In this document: positions 1-8,197 of the stretch, piece by piece | Position numbering within the stretch: the stretch's first letter is position 1 | Layout of the letters: every line of letters starts with the position of its first letter | DNA from: Nostoc indistinguendum CM1-VF10 | GTDB taxonomy: Bacteria > Cyanobacteriota > Cyanobacteriia > Cyanobacteriales > Nostocaceae | Assembly: GCA_019359215.1 (NCBI GenBank) | Contig: JAHHHS010000048.1 | Span: 1-51,739 of the forward strand | Reading direction: 5' to 3' | Length of the DNA: 51,739 nucleotides | Program-made: the position numbers and the translations under genes | The notes under the pieces: generated by a model | Told to the model about the DNA's origin: nothing | Database searches by the model: none | What the model saw: the letters and a program-made list of their open reading frames with translations, nothing else

Positions 1-1001
1 AGAAGAAATTAGATGCAGCAGTCACCGCCTACCAAAAAGCAATTCAACTCAACCCCAACTTAGCTACTGCTTACTACAATCTCGGCATTGTCCTGAGTGA
101 CTAGAAGAAATTAGATGCAGCAGTCACCGCCTACCAAAAAGCAATTCAACTCAACCCCAACTTAGCTGATGCTTACAACAATCTTGGCAATGCCCTAAGT
201 GAGCAGAAGAAATTAGATGCAGCAGTCACCGCCTACCAAAAAGCAATTCAACTCAACCCCAACTTAGCTACTGCTTACTACAATCTCGGCATTGTCCTGA
301 GTGACTAGAAGAAATTAGATGCAGCAGTCACCGCCTACCAAAAAGCAATTCAACTCAACCCCAACTTAGCTGATGCTTACTACAATCTCGGCAATGCCCT
401 AAGTGAGCAGAAGAAATTAGATGCAGCAGTCACCGCCTACCAAAAAGCAATTCAACTCAACCCCAACTTAGCTACTGCTTACTACAATCTCGGCATTGTC
501 CTGAGACAGCAGAAGAAATTAGATGCAGCAGTCACCGCCTACCAAAAAGCAATTCAACTCAACCCCAACTTAGCTGATGCTTACTACAATCTCGGCAATG
601 CCCTAAGTGAGCAGAAGAAATTAGATGCAGCAGTTGCCGCCTACCAAAAAGCCCTAATATTGCCAGAAGATAAGTCTGGAAACCCAGCCAGCGCTCATAC
701 TCTCGCTAATAATAATTTGGGTTTAGCATTCCAACAGCAAGGGAAACTAAAAGAAGCCATTGCGAAGTTTGACGAGTCAGAAAAAATTGACCCCAATTAT
801 ATCTATGCCAGTAACAACAATAGAGAAGCACGGCGGTTATGGATAGAGCAACAGAATAAACTAGCTAGCGTAGAAGACGATCGCCAATGGTTGCGTTGCC
901 TAAGAATGATTCAACTGTACCCATTAAGCGTTCTGTGGTACGCATCACTGCGGAGTTTTTTAGCCGTGAACGCCAGGGAACAGAGATTGGCACTGGTGTA
1001 G
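1..1001 (+). pseudogene. TPR-repeat array, interrupted by two TAG codons and a frameshift
   Basis: The frame of positions 3, 6, 9 and so on encodes consecutive 34-residue tetratricopeptide repeats. Units begin at 3, 105, 207, 309, 411, 513 and 615, each starting KKLDAAV and containing AYQKAIQLNPNLA. Odd and even units differ in their ends (LGIVL versus LGNAL), so there is also a 204-bp higher-order repeat. The last codon of units 1 and 3 is TAG (102-104, 306-308) where the other units have CAG (Gln). A final divergent TPR (about 690-830) leads to a linker ending DDRQWL at about 893, after which this frame runs into unrelated sequence up to the stop at 1001. The coding sense resumes in another frame as a protease, so this was probably the N-terminal part of a TPR-protease fusion. 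The 5' end lies outside the window. TPRs bind other proteins. A sequencing or assembly error in the repeats cannot be excluded. Confidence 0.8.
3..614 (+). repeat. 102-bp tandem repeat encoding TPR units (204-bp super-repeat)
   Basis: Six complete units of 102 bp lie head to tail with very few differences between them, and a seventh diverges after 615. Such near-identity at DNA level, including silent positions, points to recent unequal exchange or gene conversion rather than old TPR divergence. The repeat explains how a single CAG-to-TAG change could occur twice: units 1 and 3 share the same variant end. Confidence 0.9.
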
Positions 1002-1537
1002 TAATTCGGCGAGAAGCTAACCGGACATTAATTCTCACTAATCGTCATCTCATTTTTGATGGCTATGAACAAGGTAAAAATATTCAAATTGAATTTTTCA
1101 GTTCACCACCCGAAAACCAAGTGCGAATGCGGCGAGATGCCAAGCTGTTCAAAATGACTTCCACAGATGAAGAACTCGATTTAGCTGTTTTAGAAGTTAC
1201 CGATAATCTGCCAGAAGATATCCAACCCTTACCCATCTCCTCAACTGCGATCACCCCGAAAATGCCCATTCGGATTATCGGTCATTCTGCTCAAAGAGGT
1301 GAAGATAAATCTTGGTCTATGGAATCAGGACAAATCAGCTATCAAAACCAGCAATTAGAAATATCTCAAGCTGCACTCAAACCTGGTTATTCTGGCAGTC
1401 CTGTGCTTGATTCCCAAAATCAACTTTTAGGCATCGTCTTCGCCCGAAAAAAAGATCAAAAGCGAGATTTCGCTTATCCCATGTCTGAGATTCAAAAACA
1501 ACTGCTTACCTGGAGCATTACTTTAAACAAGCCATGA
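887..1537 (+). CDS. trypsin-like serine protease domain (3' part of TPR-protease fusion)
   Basis: The 216-residue product reads as a chymotrypsin-fold protease. The catalytic His is in TNRHLIF, the Asp in ELDLAVLEV and the Ser in GYSGSPVLD, in the proper order and spacing; the core begins SVVRITAEFF with the usual GTGVVI strand. The ATG at 887 overlaps the end of the TPR frame, and the frame is closed at 866, so this start may only exist because of a frameshift near 890-900 that separated protease from TPR. There is no signal peptide at this start. The stop overlaps the next start (ATGA at 1534-1537), so translation of the two is probably coupled. Substrate unknown. Confidence 0.8.
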   Translation: MVALPKNDSTVPIKRSVVRITAEFFSRERQGTEIGTGVVIRREANRTLILTNRHLIFDGYEQGKNIQIEFFSSPPENQVRMRRDAKLFKMTSTDEELDLAVLEVTDNLPEDIQPLPISSTAITPKMPIRIIGHSAQRGEDKSWSMESGQISYQNQQLEISQAALKPGYSGSPVLDSQNQLLGIVFARKKDQKRDFAYPMSEIQKQLLTWSITLNKP

Positions 1538-2262
1538 ATTATAAAATTATTCTTGCCAGCCTATTAATTCTCAGCCTCAGCCATCTTCCTGCTGCTGCTT
1601 CTTGCCCAGAAGGGAACCCCAAATCTACCGATTATATCCGCCGCAAACCACCCAACCGTTGCGAAGGTATCAAAGAAGAACCATTAAGCAGCAATAGCTT
1701 GAGCTTAATTTCCATTGCTACTCGCAACCTCGCCAGTTTCGGTAACACTCTCACAGTACAAATTCCACAAATAAATGGTGGGAAAAACCCTCAAGTAATA
1801 GTGAAATCATTGAACGATAATTATCACTATCAAATGGATGACTTGTTATTGTCTAAGAATGGTTCGCGTTTCAGCTTTAGCTGGGATACTTACGTTCTCA
1901 GACAAGCCAAAATACCAGCAAATGAACTCCGCGCTGTGGCATCCTATAGCCTTGGTTTGCAACCTGTGTATGTTCCAGTGATTTTGGGGCAAACTTCTGG
2001 CAAGTATGAATTCGTCTTTTATTCGGAGAATCGAGTTAGATTTACCACCTTTGAAATCCTCCCCCAAGGTAAAAAATCAATTTATAGCACTTCCCGCCCT
2101 AACCCAAAAAAGGGTGAAACTATTTTTACTTGGGATGGACGCAACGCCCCAACTGGGCGCTATGAGATACGTTATGTTGCTAATATTGAACGAAGAAATG
2201 AACCTAGCGATCGCATCGAAAGGCGAATTGTATTTGAACATAACCCAAATTGGTTGAAATAA
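1534..2262 (+). CDS. secreted hypothetical protein
   Basis: A 242-residue protein with a clear signal peptide (KIILASLLILSLSHLPAAAS, likely cut after AAA). Two Cys near the mature N terminus (ASCPEG and NRCEGI) could form a disulfide. The rest looks beta-rich, with TWDGRNAPTGRYEIRYVANI near the C terminus resembling an Ig-like or FlgD-type strand pattern. I do not recognise a named family. Its ATG overlaps the protease stop by four bases and the next gene follows after three bases, so the three are one operon. A role alongside an exported or membrane-linked protease is inference from context only. Confidence 0.65.
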   Translation: MNYKIILASLLILSLSHLPAAASCPEGNPKSTDYIRRKPPNRCEGIKEEPLSSNSLSLISIATRNLASFGNTLTVQIPQINGGKNPQVIVKSLNDNYHYQMDDLLLSKNGSRFSFSWDTYVLRQAKIPANELRAVASYSLGLQPVYVPVILGQTSGKYEFVFYSENRVRFTTFEILPQGKKSIYSTSRPNPKKGETIFTWDGRNAPTGRYEIRYVANIERRNEPSDRIERRIVFEHNPNWLK

Positions 2263-2265
2263 ATT

Positions 2266-3513
2266 ATGGCATCTCGGCAAAAAGCCAAACAAAGTTTTTC
2301 CAACTTCATCAAGATTCGCCAATGGTTGAATTCTCTGAAAACATATCTAATTGCGTGGTTTGTAGTAAGCACTTCAGTGCTTAAGCGCCTACTACGAGTT
2401 ATTTCAAACCATAAGAATTCATTTTTGGTGTTGCTGTTACTTTTGTTTTTGACTCTTGTCACACTTGCTGCGATCGCACCTGGTACTCATACATTTGAAG
2501 GTAATATCATTTCTCAAGAAATGAGCTTTATTTATAATGGACAGCAACCCAAACGGTTTATAGAAAATATTAGTGGCATCAAACAATTAGAAAGTGAAGG
2601 TATTCAAATCTTAACTTTCACAGGCAAGTTTGAAAGTGAATTTTCCCAACTTAATCAGTCAAAGTCGTTAAAAATCCAACTTAAAGACCGCGAAAGTAAA
2701 TGGATTATTGCTACGGCTAATTCCGAAGGAACGAGCGAAATCGATTTAGATGAACTGCGGCTGCAACCGAATACAAAAGTAACTGGACTAAATTATGACT
2801 TTTTTCGGAATCAGTTAGCTTTTTCTCTACAGCGAAATCCTAAACTAGATTTAAAAATCAACCCAAATATATTAAAACTCTATTTAGGTGAACAACCAAT
2901 CAAAATTATAGTAGAAGGTTATAAATTACTAGATTCAGATTTAAAGAATAAGATAGATAACCAAATACCTCTAGAATTTATTTTAAATCCAGATAATAAA
3001 GAATTAAACTTAGAAATTCCTCAAAATACCAATATTTATATTACCTTAGCTAAAGCTGCAAAATATGAATCTTAACAATGGTTTAGAGGCAAAATAGAAA
3101 CTAAAAATGTTCAGTTTATAGATGTAGATAGAAATGGCAGTGATCTCAGAGATGACTTAGATGTTTCTACTATTGTAGAAGGCAAAATTCGCATGGTAGG
3201 GCAGGAACAAGAAATTAAACGAAATCAATTTCTCATGGGAGAAAAGCCTGATACTCCCTTAAATATTCAACTAATCCGCCACCTGCAAATCGTTCCCAAA
3301 AAGGGCATAGAAGCCCGCTTTTCTGGTAGAACTAAACAGATTCAAATCGGTCTAGATCAAGATTTTCCAGTTTCCAGAATCCAGGGTAGCTGGTTAGATG
3401 GCGTTTTACCTCGTGATGCAATTATTGCGCTGTTCTCTTTTGGGGCTGCTACAGTTGTGAATCTTCTGTCTTGGTTATTTAGTAACGCTTCTAAATCAGA
3501 GTCAAATCCATAG
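2266..3513 (+). pseudogene. membrane-anchored hypothetical protein split by an in-frame TAA
   Basis: Two open segments, 2266-3075 and 3193-3513, lie in the same frame. Between the TAA at 3073-3075 and position 3193 there is no further stop, and the sequence reads as normal protein (QWFRGKIETKNVQFIDVD), so one gene of about 415 codons is interrupted by a single nonsense codon. Residues about 47-68 form a strong transmembrane helix (FLVLLLLLFLTLVTLAAIAP); a second lies near the C terminus (DAIIALFSFGAATVVNLLSW). The segment between would be a large soluble domain. Family not recognised. It is third in the operon with the protease and secreted protein. Changing TAA to CAA would restore the frame. 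The downstream part could be made only from the internal ATG at 3193. Confidence 0.75.
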
Positions 3514-3519
3514 CCGTTA

Positions 3520-3720
3520 AAATAATTCGTAATTCGTAATGGGCTACGCCCCGCTACGCTAACGTAATTCGTAATTAAGTTTTGCAATGGGGGATAAAGA
3601 CAAGAGCCGCGAAACTTGCCGATGACGAAGTGGGGGAGTTAAATCCCCAGAATTTGTTAGGAGTTAAGAGTTAGGAGTTAAGAGTTAAGAGTTAGAAGTT
3701 AAGAATTACGAATTAATCCG
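3520..3720. repeat. intergenic repeats (TAATTCG units and AGTTAAG heptamers)
   Basis: Positions 3524-3575 hold copies of TAATTCG around a palindrome-like GGGCTACGCCCCGCTACGC segment. Positions 3659-3715 hold imperfect heptamers of the type GAGTTAA/GAGTTAG, ending at the stop of the next gene. Short tandemly repeated heptamers of this kind are typical of Nostoc and Anabaena genomes. Confidence 0.75.
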
Positions 3721-4754
3721 CAATACACTTCACCAAAGCTATGATCGGCATAAATCTCAATCACTAAATCAACCACTGTTGCATCTTTTACCAACGGTTT
3801 GATGAATAATTCCGGGTGAAGCGATCGCCAAAAATAATTGACAAATTGCTCTATCTCTGCATTGTTCATCCCCGATTTACCCGTAGCAATCATCTGCTGT
3901 TCCGCCTGTTTGCGCCACTCTAAAGAACAACGGTAATCGGTGGGATATAGCACAATTAAGCTGTCTAATCGTTCCCACAGTGGTAGATAATCATGGAGCC
4001 TACGATTAATATCACGGGCAAATGCTCTATCTTCATCTGTGACAATTGGCGGTGGTGCAGTATCAAATACATCTGCGTTAATTGGCCGGACGCCCACAAA
4101 CCAACCTTCAAACAGTACAATATCTACACCTGTGACGATTTCTGAAGTAGTGCGATCGCCAGCACCTCCAAAAGCAGATTTATCAAAACGGGGAACCATC
4201 ACCGAACTTTGCAACTGGCGGATTCGATCTAGTACATTTAAACCTAAATCTACATCGTGGGTTCCTGGTGGGCCGCGCCAAATCAAGCGGGGATCTTGTT
4301 GTGTTAAAACCAAGCGATCGCTGTAAGTTTTATATAAGTCATCCAAAGACAAACTCACACTCCGGTATCCCAACTGATTCAGAATCAAGCTGAGAACCTT
4401 GGACATTGTGGTTTTACCAGTGCCTTGTCCTCCCAATATTCCCTGAATCAGGGGGCGTTCTAACTGTTGGCGGTGCGATGCTAGCTTGATTCCCAAAGGA
4501 AGCCACAAGTCCCACAATACTTGTAACATTTCTTTGGGTTCGATTTGGAGGGTAGTTTGACAAAATTGGCTAAAACCTGGGAAGACAGATTTTAGTAAAT
4601 GCGATCGCCTTTCGATTACTTCATCAACATTATCCGGCGTGATCCCAAAAGCTTTTGCCCTTAACCTATCTGCCAATGCTGCTTCTTTTGCTTGCTGCTG
4701 CCAAGTTTCCCCTAGCTCATCGTTTACTAAAATTTCGCCCAGCCACCAACTCAT
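3699..4754 (-). CDS. glyK: D-glycerate 3-kinase (plant/cyanobacterial type)
   Basis: A 351-residue P-loop kinase. The Walker A motif GGQGTGKT is at residues 108-115, followed by LSLDDLYKTYSDR and by WRGPPGTHDVDLG, both characteristic of the glycerate kinase/phosphoribulokinase-like family. It phosphorylates D-glycerate to 3-phosphoglycerate, the last step of photorespiration, in the cytosol. The protein has the usual family length. The ATG follows a purine-rich GGAGGAG at the expected spacing on the minus strand. The C-terminal codons run into the heptamer repeats at 3699-3715. Upstream on the same strand lies ycf20. Confidence 0.88.
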   Translation of the reverse strand: MSWWLGEILVNDELGETWQQQAKEAALADRLRAKAFGITPDNVDEVIERRSHLLKSVFPGFSQFCQTTLQIEPKEMLQVLWDLWLPLGIKLASHRQQLERPLIQGILGGQGTGKTTMSKVLSLILNQLGYRSVSLSLDDLYKTYSDRLVLTQQDPRLIWRGPPGTHDVDLGLNVLDRIRQLQSSVMVPRFDKSAFGGAGDRTTSEIVTGVDIVLFEGWFVGVRPINADVFDTAPPPIVTDEDRAFARDINRRLHDYLPLWERLDSLIVLYPTDYRCSLEWRKQAEQQMIATGKSGMNNAEIEQFVNYFWRSLHPELFIKPLVKDATVVDLVIEIYADHSFGEVYCGLIRNS

Positions 4755-4785
4755 AATTTACTCCTCCTTGTTCCCCTACCTCTTC

Positions 4786-5118
4786 TCACGAACCCAGCTT
4801 AAAGGCTTCGAGAAACAGGCCGTAGATGAAACCAACTTTGAGCAGATTTAGTGATTCTACGAAGAGCGATCGCTTGGCGAAAAAGGTCTGGCTGTAAAAT
4901 ATTCTACTAGTCACTTCCGTCAATACTACTAAAAAACCAGCGACAAAAATATCTAATTCTGCCCGTTGGCCAGCTGTAGTGGACATTACGTTTGCTAGAA
5001 AAAAACCGAACAAAAAACTTATGATCAGCAACGATAGCCGCCGCCAAGGATTTAAAAACCATTGCCCCAAGCGTGTAGCAATGGCATCGAATAAGTTATT
5101 GAGACGAGTGTTTTGCAT
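4786..5118 (-). CDS. ycf20: Ycf20 / DUF565 membrane protein
   Basis: A 110-residue protein with three hydrophobic segments (LSLLIISFLFGFFLANVMS, FVAGFLVVLTEVTSRIFYS, LLKVGFIYGLFLEAFKLGS) and the family signature WRRLSLL..FGFFLA. It matches the Ycf20/DUF565 family of cyanobacteria and plastids. Plant relatives affect non-photochemical quenching; the molecular role is unknown. It is probably cotranscribed with the glycerate kinase gene 31 bp downstream. Confidence 0.82.
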   Translation of the reverse strand: MQNTRLNNLFDAIATRLGQWFLNPWRRLSLLIISFLFGFFLANVMSTTAGQRAELDIFVAGFLVVLTEVTSRIFYSQTFFAKRSLFVESLNLLKVGFIYGLFLEAFKLGS

Positions 5119-5905
5119 TACAAGGGCTTCTGGGAAAAAGTCAAGATATCTTAAAACATCTCTTATATTAAGGAGGATACTGGTTTTATCATCAGGTTGT
5201 TTGTTAATATTGTAAATATATACTGGACTTCCAGTGTTTATTTAAATTTGCCAATTTTATCATCTTCAGGGAAGTACAGTTTCTTGGAGAATGTTTGGAA
5301 AGTATAAATATTTAGTTTGATCCCGCGAAACTAGGCTTAAAAAGTGGGAAAGTGACTCAAATATCCCTTTTTTAAGGGTAGTCAGTTGCTTGGGGTGGTT
5401 CAGAAAGAGCCAACGGGAAACCCGTCTTCTTTGCCTGGATTCACCGTGCTACCTTCCCATTGTGCGAACTGGCGTGGATTTACGATAATCTTCAAAGGCT
5501 TTCCAAACATTCTTGTAAGGTGGCTTTTAATAGTAGGAGATAAAATATAGTACTTAGATTTATCTAAAGTTTGGCAAAGTACGCCTTGTTGAGTCCGTTA
5601 GCGGTTTCAGGAAAGTTTTATTTTTTTATCCAAATGAATTGGCTAGCTCGGCATCTAATTTTCTTGTTTTTATCTAAGTCTAGCGTCAAGACAAAAAGCA
5701 ATGGGTGTCTGTACCCCTTGTTTGTCAAATATCAAAGACATAATTTCTTCCAAATATTTTCTAATCAAAATGATACTTGTAATACATTGGTATCCCCAAT
5801 TGTAGGAAAGTCTATATTAAGCTACTTTCTATGATTGCTTTTTGTGATAATAGGCTACTATTTGGTCAAGCCTAGACAAAATATTTATTTCTAATAACTA
5901 TCAAT
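5119..5905. other. 787-bp gap with inverted repeats and hairpins, possible noncoding RNA
   Basis: No convincing gene is visible. A perfect 14-bp inverted repeat, GAATGTTTGGAAAG at 5289-5302 and its complement at 5499-5512, brackets about 196 bp. Inside are two good hairpins: 5354-5383 (GACT...TATCCCTT / AAGGGTAGTC) and 5413-5425 (ACGGG-aaa-CCCGT). The bracketed part is less AT-rich than its flanks. This could be a structured RNA or a small nonautonomous element. The remainder, 5513-5905, is AT-rich upstream sequence of the next gene. Confidence 0.4.
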
Positions 5906-6541
5906 ATGAAATCTTCGTTATATCGTAACCTTGGTGTTACAGCTTCTTGCTTGGGACTGCTTGTTGCTCTAGTGGCATACTTTGGAGTGAGCGTATCCTT
6001 TGATTCCACAAACCCAGATACATCTTCACAACTACCAGCTGAAACTACTCAGTGGGAAACCACTTCCTCTACACCCGTTTCACCTGAAAAAGGTATTTCC
6101 GCTAGTCTATCTACTCCAACAACTACCCCAACTAATCAAGTAGACCATAGCATTAAAGAGAACACTTATCCTGTCTTGGCAGAGCGTGATAAATCAGCAA
6201 GCATTGCCAAAGATCAAGGAACTTTACGAATGAGCAATCAAACAAATCAGCCTGTACGGTTGGCCCTACTGGCGCGACAGTCGGTAGCAAAAGGCTCTGG
6301 TACTAAACAAGCTAACTATGATGTACCGGCACATTGGGATTTTGCTCCCCAAGAAGGTAGTGACAAAGGACTAATTCTATCCCTACCTAAAAATAATTTA
6401 AAACTGGAGAAGGGAGATATTTTAATTGCTTTTGCACAAGATGGTTCCCGTCGTTACTGGGGCCCCTATGTTGTCGGTGAAACTCAATTACCTAAATGGA
6501 ATTACCAAAATAGAGAATGGCAATTAGTGGTGAGTCCATAG
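5906..6541 (+). CDS. membrane-anchored or secreted hypothetical protein
   Basis: 211 residues. An N-terminal hydrophobic helix (LGVTASCLGLLVALVAYFGV, residues 9-28) serves as anchor or signal peptide. A Ser/Thr/Pro-rich linker (about 34-80) leads to a C-terminal globular part (about 105-211) with GTLRMSNQTNQPVRLALLARQ and RRYWGPYVVGETQLPKW. This reads like a cyanobacterial extracytoplasmic protein with a small beta domain. I do not recognise a named family. It stands alone, with long gaps on both sides. Confidence 0.65.
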   Translation: MKSSLYRNLGVTASCLGLLVALVAYFGVSVSFDSTNPDTSSQLPAETTQWETTSSTPVSPEKGISASLSTPTTTPTNQVDHSIKENTYPVLAERDKSASIAKDQGTLRMSNQTNQPVRLALLARQSVAKGSGTKQANYDVPAHWDFAPQEGSDKGLILSLPKNNLKLEKGDILIAFAQDGSRRYWGPYVVGETQLPKWNYQNREWQLVVSP

Positions 6542-7146
6542 TCCATATTTAGGTAAATTCAGCTACTATCAGCAAGACAAGTTGCTTAGAGCAAGTTGTT
6601 CAATTGAACCGCGTAAGTATAGCTGAAAGTGAGCAAAAAGCTTTAATTAATCTACTTACAGGATTCAAGCAGAGAGTGCAACAACTTTTAGCACACCACA
6701 TCCGGCACTAAAGCTAGTGCTATTAATACAGAGATAAGAATATATCTCTGTATTTAAATATATAAATTATTTATCTGACAGTGAACAAACTCCCTGAAAA
6801 TTAAATTTTTGTCTAGATATGAATAAGGATTGATCTATCTAAGTACTTGTACCAAAAAGCGTATTTTTTAGAAACACGAATCTCCCACCACAGCGTAAGC
6901 TTGGTGGGGGAGTGTCAATTTAATATCTTGCCACTCCCTAACAATTGGCGATGGGCTACGCCCCACCATAGGTGATCACAACCTATCTTAAATTAACTTT
7001 GAATGTAAAAAATTGCCCCGCACTTACAGAAGCTAAGTATGGGAATATTTCACTAGACTGATTTTACGTAACGTTAACTGGGAACAGGAGCAATTTATCG
7101 AAGTGTTTAGTGAGAAAGTTATTCCGGATTTGGTATAAGAAAAAGC
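6542..7146. other. 605-bp gap with possible gene remnants
   Basis: Two short stretches read like broken protein. One is 6553-6711 on the plus strand (ending LLTGFKQRVQQLLAHHIRH, no ATG). The other is 7076-7138 (NWEQEQFIEVFSEKVIPDLV then TAA), which resembles the C terminus of an oxidoreductase. A hairpin CCCACCA...TGGTGGGGG lies at about 6893-6910. Otherwise the gap is AT-rich and has no clear signal. Confidence 0.3.
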
Positions 7147-7872
7147 ATGATCACTGCAATATGTGCAATCGCCTTAGTCATCGTACATTTATTTTCAGGT
7201 AAATTACAATTCCTCAATACTAAACTGCGTAGTCGTTGGCTCTCATTTGGCAGTGGGGTATCTGTCGCTTATGTGTTCGTCCATGTTTTGCCAGAATTAA
7301 GTAAAGCCCAAGTAACACTCCAAAGCAGTTTGGATATTAGGCTTGCTTTTTTAGAGCATCACGTCTATTTGGTGGCACTTTTAGGTTTAGGGGTGTTTTA
7401 TGGCTTAGAGCGATTTGCAAACAAGTCGCGTCAACACAATCAAAAAACAGGCAAGGGAGATATTACCTCTTCAGGAGTTTTTTGGATACATATTGCTTCT
7501 TTTGCTGTTTATAACGCTTTAATTGGTTACTTGCTAGTACATCGAGAAGAATCAAGTATCAAGAGTTTATTGTTCTTTTCCTTTGCGATGGGATTGCATT
7601 TTGTAGTTAACGATAATGGTTTACGCGAAAACCACAAACAAGTATACGACCGGATTGGAAGGTGGTTGTTAGTAGCTGCGATAATTGTTGGTTGGGCAAT
7701 TGGTATTGGCACGGTAATTCATCAGGCCGCCGTCGCAGTTCTCTTCGCCTTTTTAGCCGGAGGTATTGTACTGAATGTACTTAAGGAAGAACTACCAGAA
7801 CAACGAGAAAGCCGCTTTTGGGCGTTTGCATTGGGTGCGATCGGCTATGCAATTCTTTTATTAGCTTTTTAA
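7147..7872 (+). CDS. ZIP-like integral membrane protein
   Basis: 241 residues with about seven or eight hydrophobic segments. VAYVFVHVLPELSKA near residue 45, MGLHFVVNDNGLRE near 150 and the late segment LAGGIVLNVLKEELPEQR echo the His/Glu-bearing helices of ZIP-family metal transporters (HVLPE, KEELPE). The match is distant, so substrate and even transport activity are inference. The ATG at 7147 has a weak upstream purine stretch. It is not in an operon. Confidence 0.6.
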   Translation: MITAICAIALVIVHLFSGKLQFLNTKLRSRWLSFGSGVSVAYVFVHVLPELSKAQVTLQSSLDIRLAFLEHHVYLVALLGLGVFYGLERFANKSRQHNQKTGKGDITSSGVFWIHIASFAVYNALIGYLLVHREESSIKSLLFFSFAMGLHFVVNDNGLRENHKQVYDRIGRWLLVAAIIVGWAIGIGTVIHQAAVAVLFAFLAGGIVLNVLKEELPEQRESRFWAFALGAIGYAILLLAF

Positions 7873-8197
7873 TTTCTGGCTCAACCACAAAACCCTAAGA
7901 TACTAGTAACGCAAGGTGGAAGTCAAAAGTCAAAATGAATACAGCGTAGGCGTTTCGTTATTCTTTTGGTATGAAGTACAACGGAATCTGTTTACTTTAG
8001 TTGTACGTGAGCATATTTTTGGTAATCTTAATAGTGATGGCATTATATAAAACTCATAAATAATGCTTTTTGTCAATGCGTAAGTTTTAGTAATTAAACG
8101 AACATAATATGAGAGAGAATTGTTGAATTTGAGCCTTGTTAAGAACAAAAGATAGATAACTAACGACTATTGATTAGTGATTGTTGACTATTGACTA
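7873..8197. other. 325-bp gap, no gene seen
   Basis: AT-rich. The end (8160-8197) carries heptamer-like repeats of the GATTAGT/GACTATT type that run up to the start codon of the glycosyltransferase. No coding or RNA signal is convincing. Confidence 0.4.

Noticed and set aside
1..614. CRISPR-like or satellite array
   Set aside because: The 102-bp units have no unique spacers and encode 34-residue TPRs in one frame.
5571..5834. 87-residue ORF in the gap after ycf20
   Set aside because: Starts with TTG, has no ribosome site, shows no domain and lies in AT-rich DNA.
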